DNA from: Candidatus Woesearchaeota archaeon
GTDB lineage: Archaea > Nanobdellota > Nanobdellia > Woesearchaeales > ARS49
DNA length: 64,000 nt
Assembly: GCA_030750765.1 (NCBI GenBank)
Contig: JASMHM010000001.1
Coordinates: 270,696-334,695 of the forward strand
Direction: 5' to 3'
Part shown: one piece after another, positions 15,414 to 22,919 of the stretch
Layout: each line of letters opens with the position of its first letter
Numbering within the stretch: the stretch's first letter is position 1
The notes under the pieces: generated by a model
Database searches by the model: none
What the model was told of the DNA's origin: nothing
What the model saw: only the letters and a program-made list of their open reading frames with translations
Program-made: the position numbers and the translations under genes

Positions 15414-15623
15414 ATGCGCATTGAGCTCTCCTACCATGCCTATCGTCGTATGCGCAGGAGGAAAATACATCTAGAGTGGGTTAAGGAAACCATTCGATGG
15501 CCCCACTCTACCAGAAAGATAGGGCACAAGTACTACGTAACCAGAAAAATCAACGGCCACACGTTACGCGTGGTGTATGTCAAGGAAAAACATTTAAAGG
15601 TTGTGACCCTATACTTCAAATGA
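15414..15623 (+). CDS. DUF4258 protein, toxin-like (module 1)
   Basis: Small basic protein of 69 aa: IELSYHAYRRMRRRKIHLEW then GHKYYVTRKINGHTLRVVYV, the layout of DUF4258 proteins, which are remotely RelE/HigB-like and often paired with DUF2283. An mRNA- or RNA-directed toxin role is therefore suspected but not shown here. The open frame extends to 15348, but ATG 15414 is 28 bases from the CATATAAGG box, as expected for a leaderless start. The stop overlaps the DUF2283 ATG (ATGA), so the two are co-translated. Confidence 0.78.
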   Translation: MRIELSYHAYRRMRRRKIHLEWVKETIRWPHSTRKIGHKYYVTRKINGHTLRVVYVKEKHLKVVTLYFK

Positions 15624-15823
15624 TGAAAGCAGAATATGACGCGGAGGTAGACGCTCTCTATCTTGATCTAAGAGCGGGAAAGTCTGAGCAGTCCATCGAG
15701 CTGGACAAGAACGTAATTATCGACGTAGATGCAGACGGAGAACTCCTTGGCATAGAAGTCCTGTTTGCCAAAGAGCGCCATCCAAAACTTCTAGAGCAGC
15801 TTAACATCAAAGCCGTAGCGTAA
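15620..15823 (+). CDS. DUF2283 protein, antitoxin-like (module 1)
   Basis: Sixty-seven residues: AEYDAEVDALYLDLRAGKS followed by VIIDVDADGELLGIEVL, the classic DUF2283 signature (Y-D-x-x-x-D-x-L-Y-[LI] ... D-x-D-x-x-G-x-[LI]-x-G-[LI]-E). DUF2283 proteins are commonly encoded next to DUF4258 proteins and are regarded as probable antitoxins. ATG overlaps the stop of the DUF4258 gene. It ends three bases before promoter repeat B. Confidence 0.82.
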   Translation: MMKAEYDAEVDALYLDLRAGKSEQSIELDKNVIIDVDADGELLGIEVLFAKERHPKLLEQLNIKAVA

Positions 15824-15825
15824 GA

Positions 15826-15929
15826 TCCGGAAAGTTTTCGGAAAATCCGGAAGAACCCACTGGACATTTCGGAAGATTTCCGTGACTAAAATGAGCCACT
15901 GGACATGGACGCGTGAAGCATATAAGGAT
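15826..15929 (+). repeat. 103-bp promoter repeat, copy B
   Basis: Second copy of the promoter repeat, in the same orientation as copy A and 534 bases downstream. The TCCGGAA motifs, both CCACTGGACAT repeats, GACGCGTGAAG and the CATATAAGG TATA box (15919-15927) are preserved. One base is inserted (AAAATGAG for AAAAAAG). It drives the three-gene operon that follows. Confidence 0.8.
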
Positions 15930-15948
15930 GAAAAACGTTATCTTCATT

Positions 15949-16233
15949 ATGATCAGCGTGTACTTGTTTGGAAAACCCAGCTGGGAATTGAAATTAACGA
16001 ACCCCATGGACGCACAGCACGTCATGGAAAAAGGCTATGACTTGCAAAGAAGATTACGCAAGATAGGCATCATCATTGCTAGATTGCAAGCCTCCGGATG
16101 GGAGATGGTAGAAAACAAAACTTACAACTTGTACTTCCACAAGCAAGGTATGACCAAAGAGCAGACCTGGGAAGAGTTGAGAACGTTAAGCATAGGCAAA
16201 CGATGGGTAGAGGTGGTGGAGGATAATGCATGA
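15949..16233 (+). CDS. Hypothetical protein heading TA-like operon 2
   Basis: No family recognised; 94 aa, mixed alpha/beta. Contains GYDLQRRLRKIGIIIARLQ, then ASGWEMVENKTYNLYFHKQG and a Glu/Trp-rich end. The ATG at 15949 is 27 bases after the TATA box of repeat B and is preferred over upstream ATGs. Its stop overlaps the next ATG (ATGA). Module 1 has no equivalent, so this is either a third component, for example a regulator, or a gene picked up by the duplicated operon. Confidence 0.62.
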   Translation: MISVYLFGKPSWELKLTNPMDAQHVMEKGYDLQRRLRKIGIIIARLQASGWEMVENKTYNLYFHKQGMTKEQTWEELRTLSIGKRWVEVVEDNA

Positions 16234-16457
16234 TCATACACACCACCCATTGGAAGGAACAGTTAAGGAAAAGAAAGGAAATTACTGATGACCTTCTTGA
16301 GCTGTGCATACTGACTTCAAAGATTATCCCAGACCGGTTGGAAAGAAACACGTGGAACGCGATTGCCCCAATACCTCCTTCTGGAAGAAGACTCAAGATT
16401 GTGTACACGCGGCAAGGGAAAGACATAAAAATAGCGACAGCTTACTGGTTACGATGA
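16230..16457 (+). CDS. DUF4258-like protein, toxin-like (module 2)
   Basis: Seventy-five residues: THWKEQLRKRKEITDDLLEL then a strand pair GRRLKIVYTRQGKDIKIATAYW. Same layout as the module 1 toxin-like protein, with helix-helix then beta strands ending [IV]-x-T-[AL]-Y, but the sequence identity is low. It follows the usual position order, DUF4258-like then DUF2283, and is coupled to both neighbours by ATGA overlaps. RNA-targeting activity is suspected from the family only. Confidence 0.7.
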   Translation: MIIHTTHWKEQLRKRKEITDDLLELCILTSKIIPDRLERNTWNAIAPIPPSGRRLKIVYTRQGKDIKIATAYWLR

Positions 16458-16681
16458 AGCACACATATGACAAGGAAGTGGATATTCTGAACATTCAACT
16501 AGAAGAAAAACCTAGCTGGGAGTGCACAGAGTCTGGGAATTTTATCCTCGACTTTGATAAGGAAGGAGACTTGATCGGTATCGAAGTACGGCAAGCTAGC
16601 AAAGTATTCACCGGCAAGACAAAAAAGATTCTTGAGGAAGGCCTTGTAGAAAACAAGAAGTCACTCCTCGCTAAGGCGTAA
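16454..16681 (+). CDS. DUF2283 protein, antitoxin-like (module 2)
   Basis: Seventy-five residues: HTYDKEVDILNIQLEEKPSW and FILDFDKEGDLIGIEVRQAS, the two conserved blocks of DUF2283. The second block is nearly the same as in module 1 (D-x-D-x-[DE]-G-[ED]-L-[IL]-G-I-E-V). The C-terminal lysine-rich tail is longer than in module 1. Start overlaps the stop of the toxin-like gene. Confidence 0.8.
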   Translation: MKHTYDKEVDILNIQLEEKPSWECTESGNFILDFDKEGDLIGIEVRQASKVFTGKTKKILEEGLVENKKSLLAKA

Positions 16682-16709
16682 CCATGCGACGAATTGATAG
16701 AAAGCGTGT

Positions 16710-16814
16710 ATGATAATGGGCGCGATCGTGGGCGCAGCCTATGCCGGTACGCCAGGCGCACTTACCGGAACAGCCGTTGGCTACGTCTTTGGAAAGATAG
16801 GCACAACATCGTAA
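16710..16814 (+). CDS. Small glycine-rich hydrophobic peptide, 34 aa
   Basis: MIMGAIVGAAYAGTPGALTG continues to TAVGYVFGKIGTTS and a stop. Small residues spaced as in a glycine zipper (G-x3-A/G) suggest one or two short membrane-inserted helices. The ATG overlaps the stop of a 9-codon frame (16684-16713, MRRIDRKRV). It lies directly after TA-like module 2 and before the HIT gene's own promoter. It could be a membrane-active peptide linked to the modules, or a chance frame; nothing else occupies this gap. Confidence 0.35.
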   Translation: MIMGAIVGAAYAGTPGALTGTAVGYVFGKIGTTS

Positions 16815-16845
16815 ATTTTATTAACCCAAAGACTGAACCAGCACC

Positions 16846-17280
16846 ATGGCCTGCCTATTCTGTGGATTTGTAAGCGGAAAGAAAGAATCCCATGAGAACG
16901 GACACCCGTTCATGAAGCTAAAAGAAACCAAAAACACCCTAAGCTTTCTCTCCATAGACGAACCCTACCACGAAGAAGGCCACACACTAGTCATACCCAA
17001 AAAACACTACAAAAACTTCGAAGACATACCCTCCAAAGTACGCTCAGAAATGATCGAACACGCCGTGAAGATTTGCAAAGCCCTAAGAAAGAAACACGGA
17101 GGATGCAATTTCTTACTAAATGACGGCAAAGCCGCAGACCAGTTCATCCCTCACTCCCACCTCCACGTCATTCCTCGGGATAAAAAAGACCACATCAAGA
17201 TCGAGCAGTGGAAAAGAAGACCTATGAGTTTAGCAAGATTCAAAACACTCAGCATAAAGATGAGAAAACTTATTTCTTAG
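16846..17280 (+). CDS. HIT-family protein
   Basis: Histidine triad nucleotide hydrolase or transferase, 144 aa. HSHLHVIPR (about residues 104-112) is the active-site H-x-H-x-H triad. HTLVIPKKHYKNFEDIP (about 46-62) is the matching first half, and an N-terminal CLFC could bind zinc with later histidines. Such proteins cleave AMP-lysine, Ap4A or similar nucleotides. The last third is basic. TATA (ATTTTATTAA, about 16815-16825) is 25 bases from the ATG. Its end overlaps the convergent membrane protein gene by 11 bases. Confidence 0.92.
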   Translation: MACLFCGFVSGKKESHENGHPFMKLKETKNTLSFLSIDEPYHEEGHTLVIPKKHYKNFEDIPSKVRSEMIEHAVKICKALRKKHGGCNFLLNDGKAADQFIPHSHLHVIPRDKKDHIKIEQWKRRPMSLARFKTLSIKMRKLIS

Positions 17281-17845
17281 CAAGCTTCTTGATGCTAGGA
17301 GCAAAACTAACCCCTAAAGGAATGCCTACTGCTAGGGCAACAATAACCCCAATCGTGTACAACACCACACGATACGTCTCTAAGAAGACCTGGACTTGCA
17401 AGCCTGCGATCTCTAGAGCAGCCAAGATGAAAGTTACTAAAATTAACACCTCAACACCCACAGCAAGATTCTTCTTCTCAGCCCAGGTGAGAGACATGCA
17501 CTTCTTGCTCACAATCCTAGACAAGTACATACCCACCAACACCACAACTCCTGCCACAAGCAGCTTAGGAAGGTACAGAGCAGCCTTTTGGGTAAGCTGG
17601 GTTAGGACTTCCAACCCATAAAACGAGACGCTCTGGGTCAAGAAAAGCAATAAAACACTCGCCTGGATGAAGAGTTTAGCAACGCGAACGGCAAGCAAGA
17701 ACTGCGGACCAACATCTTCCCTAGCTTTAGCCCACTTCTTGATACCCTTGGTAAAATGGTTAAAAATGGCACCTACAATAAGCGCGGCAATAATGCCAAC
17801 GACGAAAATACCCACACTCGTGATGAGTGTATACGTTGTCGCCAT
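17270..17845 (-). CDS. Membrane protein with MscS-type conserved TM helix
   Basis: 191 aa, about five membrane helices (roughly residues 5-27, 52-75, 85-110, 122-145 and 155-180). LPKLLVAGVVVLVGMYLSRIV resembles the conserved helix found before the pore in many MscS-like small proteins (PF05552-like). No MscS beta domain is present, so channel function is not implied. ATG 17845 is 26 bases from CCTTTTTAAAGG; the upstream ATG at 17854 is too close. Shares that promoter with the divergent GT4 gene. Confidence 0.75.
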   Translation of the reverse strand: MATTYTLITSVGIFVVGIIAALIVGAIFNHFTKGIKKWAKAREDVGPQFLLAVRVAKLFIQASVLLLFLTQSVSFYGLEVLTQLTQKAALYLPKLLVAGVVVLVGMYLSRIVSKKCMSLTWAEKKNLAVGVEVLILVTFILAALEIAGLQVQVFLETYRVVLYTIGVIVALAVGIPLGVSFAPSIKKLAKK

Positions 17846-17865
17846 CTCATACATAGAAAGATTGC

Positions 17866-17877
17866 CTTTAAAAAGGT
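17866..17877. promoter_or_regulatory. Bidirectional TATA element
   Basis: CCTTTAAAAAGG is a near-palindromic TATA box. It lies about 26 bases before the leftward ATG (17845) and about 25 bases before the rightward ATG (17896), so one element can serve both divergent genes. Confidence 0.5.
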
Positions 17878-17895
17878 AGGGTAACTATGGGCACT

Positions 17896-19128
17896 ATGCG
17901 TTTGAACGTGCTCAAGCTAGGATGGTTCTACCATCCCGTCGTGGGCGGAGTGGAAACGTGCATGAAATTGTTGGCTGAAGAACTGCTCAGGCAGGGCCAT
18001 ACCCCCACCGTATTGTGCAGTGGACAGGGTCATGACGTGATAAATGGGGTGCACGTGATACGCTCTCCCTTGATCAACCCCAAAAAGAGCGACATCAAAC
18101 AGTTCGAGACCTGGTTTGGAGAGTTTTTGGACAAAAACAGCTTTGACATTGTACACTGCCACAATCTAAGCTTGCGTTTCAACGTAGAAAAGAGCCTCGC
18201 CATCCTCAAAGCATGCAGGCATCGTGGCATCCCCATCCTAGAACACGCACATAACGCACAACTACGCTTTGCTAGAGACACCAAACCCATTATTAGCTTT
18301 GATTTTGACAAGATCTTATGCGTTTCCTACTTTGTTGCTGGCAAACTCTCCACAATCCGAGATAAAAAAGATCTTGTGGTGAGTCACAACCCGATAGACT
18401 TCTCATTTTTGAGCCACAACAATGTGAATCAAGACAAGGTCATGCGCACGTTGGAAGAATTGAAAACAAACTGCGTGATTCTCTTCCCCGCAAGACCGGT
18501 ACGCATCGTAAATGGCAAACCCGTCCTGCACCCTCAGAAAAAGCTCAAGCATTTGTTGGATGCCGCAAAAGTCATGAAGAAAAAAGGGCTAGATTTCAAG
18601 ATTGTTATACCTGGCATGATCGGACAACCCGGAATTGACAAAAAAACAGCCCTGAAAGCCAACAAACTAGTGCAGCAAACCATCAAAAAGTTAGGGATAG
18701 TTGACAAGGTGAAGTTTTTGGGCAAGACCATCCCTCTAGAAGAGATGCCCACCATGTATACTGCTTGTGACGTCGTGTGCATGCCCGCGGTTAACGAAAC
18801 CTTTGGTTTGGGGTATGCTGAAGGTCAAGCCATGGCCAAAGCAGTTGTTGCTACTAACACTGGCGGAGCGTTAGAAGTGGTGAAGAACGGAAGAACCGGA
18901 TTCTTAGTAGAGCCCAACAACGTCAAGGACCTTGCTGCCAAGCTAGAAATCCTCATCACCGACCCTTCCCTACGTTCAGAGATGGGCGAAGCAGGCAGAG
19001 TGCGAGTCAAGAAGTTATTTGCCAAGGAAGAGGTCGTCAAAAAGCTCATCAGCACGTACAGAAAGGTCTACATGGCAAACATCATTCCTATTACGTTAAG
19101 AAGAATCAATCACTGGGTGCATAACTAA
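17896..19128 (+). CDS. Glycosyltransferase family 4 (GT-B)
   Basis: Retaining glycosyltransferase, 410 aa from ATG 17896. The N-terminal domain has the family's GWFYHPVVGGVETCMKLLAEEL acceptor-side start split here around Gly-rich VVGGVE. The C-terminal domain has ETFGLGYAE, the E-x7-E catalytic/donor motif, followed by GQAMAKAVVATNTGG and a late nucleotide-sugar loop. Donor and acceptor unknown; many relatives build glycolipids or glycans. It may feed the surface glycan pathway encoded further right. The ATG at 17887 is too close to the TATA box. Confidence 0.9.
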   Translation: MRLNVLKLGWFYHPVVGGVETCMKLLAEELLRQGHTPTVLCSGQGHDVINGVHVIRSPLINPKKSDIKQFETWFGEFLDKNSFDIVHCHNLSLRFNVEKSLAILKACRHRGIPILEHAHNAQLRFARDTKPIISFDFDKILCVSYFVAGKLSTIRDKKDLVVSHNPIDFSFLSHNNVNQDKVMRTLEELKTNCVILFPARPVRIVNGKPVLHPQKKLKHLLDAAKVMKKKGLDFKIVIPGMIGQPGIDKKTALKANKLVQQTIKKLGIVDKVKFLGKTIPLEEMPTMYTACDVVCMPAVNETFGLGYAEGQAMAKAVVATNTGGALEVVKNGRTGFLVEPNNVKDLAAKLEILITDPSLRSEMGEAGRVRVKKLFAKEEVVKKLISTYRKVYMANIIPITLRRINHWVHN

Positions 19129-20423
19129 GAAGGATCTGCATAGAGGAAATCGCTCACCAATCGGGAGTTCCCTTTGCAGGATTGAGAACTATGGGCTGCA
19201 AAGGATAACGCATGTGCACTCAATGAGTGATCGATACTCGCGACCAGTTCAGCTTCCTCTCCTCGAACGCTTCTCAAAAAGTCTTGTATCAGTAAGGCAT
19301 CAGCCCCTCCGTGGGTTCCTTGACTATCCCGAATTTCACTTAGCTCTTGGGAGAGCGTTTCGTATACCCCTGGGCGAACTTGAACTTCAAGAACATTCCT
19401 TCGCAGGTCTCCTTCAACCTTACCGTTCTCAAAACGCATCTCTAGTTTTCTTGTAGGAGCGCAAGGATAGTTAGCATCCAGGCGGAAGCGAGCTCTAAGG
19501 CCTCCAGACCAGAAAACCTCTGCCTCGTAAGAGTCAACAACGTCGTTGCCACATTTCCAGATGCACCGACCATAGGGCCCCTCTTTGATTGCTTTGAGCA
19601 AACCAGGAGAAGATGTGTCCGCACTCATTTGTGCGGCCTGTGAAAGAGACACCTGGGCTTTTTCACTGGCGTAATACTCTACGGCGTCGAACGGACAAGA
19701 ACCCTTCTCACCATCCGCGCATCTCTTACCTTCCGAGTCAATGCATCGATCAGGAATGTCTCCCCAATACTCAGCACCATCATGGAAGCGGATTGGCAGC
19801 GCTCGAGAGATCACACCTAATGCAGAGTCACCCACCAAAAATTCTAAGATACCAAAATCATGCACTGACTTGGAGAGCGTTGTTGGTCCAGATACATTCT
19901 CTAAGGACTCGTTACCACGAACTCCTGTGTGTTGGAAGCTTCGGTCACCAGAAAGATGGACTAGTTCGACGTACTTCAACTCTCCTAAGCTTCCTTCTTG
20001 GATAAAGTCTCTAGCCGCGATAAAGAAGGGAGAGTAGCGAAGCACCTCTGTCACAAGAACTTTTGCATCGTTCTCTCGTGCCGCTTGTGCTATAAGGTTG
20101 CACGCGTTGGATGTTGTCGCCATGGGCTTTTCTAGAAGCACGTGTTTGAAACCATGTATAACCATAGCATCTGTAGCAGGAGTATAATGCTCTGTGGGCG
20201 GTGAGGCGATGATGATGGCGTCCTCGTCTGTTCGTTGGAAACTGCTCCAAGCCGCCATGGAATTCTTGGCGCCCACCCCATCAGCCAAGGTGTTTCTTTT
20301 AGCGCCGTCAGGCTCTACTATCGTGGTAATAGAAAGATCATCAGGATGCTCAAGGGCATACCTTCCGTAGACTTCTTTCCCGCGATTTCCCGCACCCACT
20401 AACACTGCTTTTACTGGTGGCAT
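19125..20423 (-). CDS. Gfo/Idh/MocA-family oxidoreductase, copy 1
   Basis: NAD(P)-dependent sugar or polyol dehydrogenase family, 432 aa. VLVGAGNRGKEVY at the N-terminus is the Rossmann loop and LLEKPMATT holds the E-K-P catalytic-lysine motif. A Cys-rich insert in the C-terminal domain (CIDSEGKRCADGEKGSC, then YGRCIWKCGNDVVDSYE) is shared with copy 2 and looks like a metal or structural site typical of one subfamily. ATG 20423 is 27 bases after CTTTATGTG preceded by GCTAACC; an upstream Met is less likely. Substrate unknown. Confidence 0.88.
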   Translation of the reverse strand: MPPVKAVLVGAGNRGKEVYGRYALEHPDDLSITTIVEPDGAKRNTLADGVGAKNSMAAWSSFQRTDEDAIIIASPPTEHYTPATDAMVIHGFKHVLLEKPMATTSNACNLIAQAARENDAKVLVTEVLRYSPFFIAARDFIQEGSLGELKYVELVHLSGDRSFQHTGVRGNESLENVSGPTTLSKSVHDFGILEFLVGDSALGVISRALPIRFHDGAEYWGDIPDRCIDSEGKRCADGEKGSCPFDAVEYYASEKAQVSLSQAAQMSADTSSPGLLKAIKEGPYGRCIWKCGNDVVDSYEAEVFWSGGLRARFRLDANYPCAPTRKLEMRFENGKVEGDLRRNVLEVQVRPGVYETLSQELSEIRDSQGTHGGADALLIQDFLRSVRGEEAELVASIDHSLSAHALSFAAHSSQSCKGNSRLVSDFLYADPS

Positions 20424-20478
20424 TGTACAAATAAGACCGGAAGGCACATAAAGGTTAGCGAAAGTTTCTCGTCGACAA

Positions 20479-21759
20479 CTATGCGGTTTTTAAAGGCACG
20501 TGTAACCGTCTTTCATGCTCGATGAACGCTTCCATGTCTACTTTCTTCTCCGTGAGCCTTGCTTCTTCTGCTGCGAAGGCGATAAGATGAGAATGCAGGG
20601 CTTCCTCTGCTGATGTTCTGACTTTGGTGGTCTCTCCGCGTATGGCAGAGACAAAATCTTGGATGAGTCGTGGATCTCCGCCCCAATGCTCTGCAGGATC
20701 TCCAGATAACTCCACCCTTCTTTTCTTTCCATCCCCGTACACGAACAGTTCTCCTGCATCCAAACTTCCTGTGATCCTTCCTTTCGTACCCACTACCTCT
20801 ATCTTCCTCGTGCAGTTAGGATTCTCTTGTTCCATCACAAAATGAACCTTAAGCCCGTCCTCAAATTCTAGATCTGTCTCCTGATAGTCAGGAACGTCAT
20901 TATCACACTTGTACACGCATAGGCCGTAAGGACTTTCGGGTAACACTTTGAGTATCATCTCGTGATCTTGGCTTGGATGGACATGCGCCTTCAACTTAGG
21001 GCTTGCCTTTGCCTGAGTATAGATCCGTGGAGCAAAGTAAGGACACGTTTTGGAATGGCTGCAACCATCGGTACATTTTGAAGGCACCTGTCCTGGTGCG
21101 TTTGCCTCACGAAAATACAATTCCTTTGACCAGCTTTTTACGGTTTTGCAGGGTTTGCCCACCAACCAATGGAATATGTCAAAGTCATGGCAGCATTTTG
21201 TTAGAGCTACGGGTCCAGAGGTGGCTTTGTTGCCCCAGTTGCCTCTAACGTAGCTGTGCGGGAAGTGCCAGTTCCCTACTTGCTCGGTTTGGTTGATTTT
21301 CTTAACATCACCTACTGCTCCACTGTCAATAAGGAGCTTGATGCTCGCAAATAAGGGCGTGTAGCGCATCTCGTGCATGATCATCAACCTTGCGTTTGCT
21401 TGCTTGGCTCGTTCAACTATCTCAATACAGTGTGAGACGCTTGTTGCTATGGGTTTTTCTAACAAAACGTTCTTGTAGCCTGCATCTAACGCACATAGCG
21501 TGTTTTCATAGTGGCATCTGTCCGGCGTGGCTATCACAACCGCATCTGCCATCGGCTTTTTGGAGAATAATTTGTCACAATTAACAAAGCGCTTACTTTC
21601 TGGGATGTCATGATGCTCCCCAAACATGTCTCTCTTCTCTTTGTCTGGCTCCACAACGGCAACATAGTTCAGGCTTTCGGGCCGAGTGAGCGCGAATTTA
21701 CCAAAAGTATTCATGCCTCTTACGCCGGCACCAATGAGAACAGCGTCGACGGGCTTCAT
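20479..21759 (-). CDS. Gfo/Idh/MocA-family oxidoreductase, copy 2
   Basis: Paralogue of copy 1, 426 aa. VLIGAGVRGMNTFGKFALTRP is the Rossmann start (split G-x-G-x-x-G) and LLEKPIATS has the catalytic lysine. It shares the cysteine insert (CTDGCSHSKTCPYFAPRIY) and YGLCVYKCDNDVPDYQE. These cysteines suggest a bound metal in both copies. Start at 21759, 26 bases from TTTATATAG; the ATG at 21780 lies almost on the TATA box. Each copy has its own promoter, so they need not be co-expressed. Substrates are probably sugars or cyclitols, by family only. Confidence 0.88.
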   Translation of the reverse strand: MKPVDAVLIGAGVRGMNTFGKFALTRPESLNYVAVVEPDKEKRDMFGEHHDIPESKRFVNCDKLFSKKPMADAVVIATPDRCHYENTLCALDAGYKNVLLEKPIATSVSHCIEIVERAKQANARLMIMHEMRYTPLFASIKLLIDSGAVGDVKKINQTEQVGNWHFPHSYVRGNWGNKATSGPVALTKCCHDFDIFHWLVGKPCKTVKSWSKELYFREANAPGQVPSKCTDGCSHSKTCPYFAPRIYTQAKASPKLKAHVHPSQDHEMILKVLPESPYGLCVYKCDNDVPDYQETDLEFEDGLKVHFVMEQENPNCTRKIEVVGTKGRITGSLDAGELFVYGDGKKRRVELSGDPAEHWGGDPRLIQDFVSAIRGETTKVRTSAEEALHSHLIAFAAEEARLTEKKVDMEAFIEHERRLHVPLKTA

Positions 21760-21827
21760 ACACAAAAAGCAGCGGTCCATCTATATAAAATGATAGTCTT
21801 TTATGTGTCAAGGCTTGCTTGTGCTGC

Positions 21828-22919
21828 ATGAAGCTGTGGAAAGGCGTTGCGATGCTGGTTGGCACCATCATTGGAGCAGGTATTTTAGGTATTCCGTATG
21901 TTACGGCAAAGGCAGGCATCGTTGCCGGTCTTGGATGGATACTCCTCCTGGGAATGGTGTTCTTGACGGTCAATCTTTGTTTTGGTGAAGTGATTGCAAG
22001 AACCAAAGGCCACCACCATATTGTTTCGTTATGTAATAGATATCTAGGCAGGTATGGTAAGTGGGTGATGGCACTCTCGTTCCTTGTTGGCACGTACGGT
22101 GCCTTGGTTGCTTACACGATTGGTGAGGGGGAAGTTCTTGCCCAACTACTCCCTATATCTCCCTTACAAGCCAGCATGATCTTTTACGTGATCGCTAGCT
22201 TGGTAGTACTAGGAGGCATGCGCTGGTTCGAGCGCTTTGAGTCTTTTTTTGTGATGTTGTTGCTTGCGGTGGTGCTCCTAACCATCGTTGTTGGCCTGCC
22301 GTATGCTTCAGAAGCAAATTTAACCCCTCTTTCAGAGCATTGGTTCTTACCGTATGGTGTTATCGTGTTTGCCTACATGGGTATGGGTATCTTGCCTGAC
22401 GTGCGTCAGTCTGCAGGGAAAAAAATGTTCAAAACTGCCATAGTGTGGGGTTCTCTCATCCCTATGGCTGTGTACGCGGCATTTGCACTTATCGTGGTTG
22501 CCATCACGGGTACTGCCACCACGCAGGTTGCCACCGTGGGTGTGGGAAGAGTGTTAGGATCAACAGGTATTCTTGTTCTGAACGGCTTTGCAGTCATCGC
22601 TATGGCCACATCCTTCGTGGGTTTGGGCTTTGCGTTGAGAGAGATCATGATAGAAGCAGGCTATTCAAACCTGAAGAGCGGATTGCTCACGTTTGGCATC
22701 CCGTTGCTCATTTTTTTCGGTGCAAACGAGGGTTTTGTGAGGACTCTTAACTTTGCAGGCGTAGTGAGCGGTGGGCTAGCAGGAATCCTCATCATGGCGA
22801 TGTTTGTTAAGGCAAAAAAGAAAGGTAATCAGTCTCCGGTCTTCTCTACAGACTTACCGTTTTGGCTTGTTGTTTGCATTGCCGTTTTGTTTGTCGTTGG
22901 CCTTCTTACCGTTGCGTAA
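21828..22919 (+). CDS. Amino acid permease (APC superfamily)
   Basis: Polytopic transporter, 363 aa with about 10-11 hydrophobic helices. MLVGTIIGAGILGIPYV near the N-terminus is the glycine-rich broken first helix of the aromatic amino acid permease-like branch of the APC superfamily. Probably imports amino acids with H+ or Na+. The start at 21828 is 27 bases after CTTTTATG. Its last 66 bases overlap the convergent 966-aa gene, a long tail-to-tail overlap. Confidence 0.86.
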   Translation: MKLWKGVAMLVGTIIGAGILGIPYVTAKAGIVAGLGWILLLGMVFLTVNLCFGEVIARTKGHHHIVSLCNRYLGRYGKWVMALSFLVGTYGALVAYTIGEGEVLAQLLPISPLQASMIFYVIASLVVLGGMRWFERFESFFVMLLLAVVLLTIVVGLPYASEANLTPLSEHWFLPYGVIVFAYMGMGILPDVRQSAGKKMFKTAIVWGSLIPMAVYAAFALIVVAITGTATTQVATVGVGRVLGSTGILVLNGFAVIAMATSFVGLGFALREIMIEAGYSNLKSGLLTFGIPLLIFFGANEGFVRTLNFAGVVSGGLAGILIMAMFVKAKKKGNQSPVFSTDLPFWLVVCIAVLFVVGLLTVA

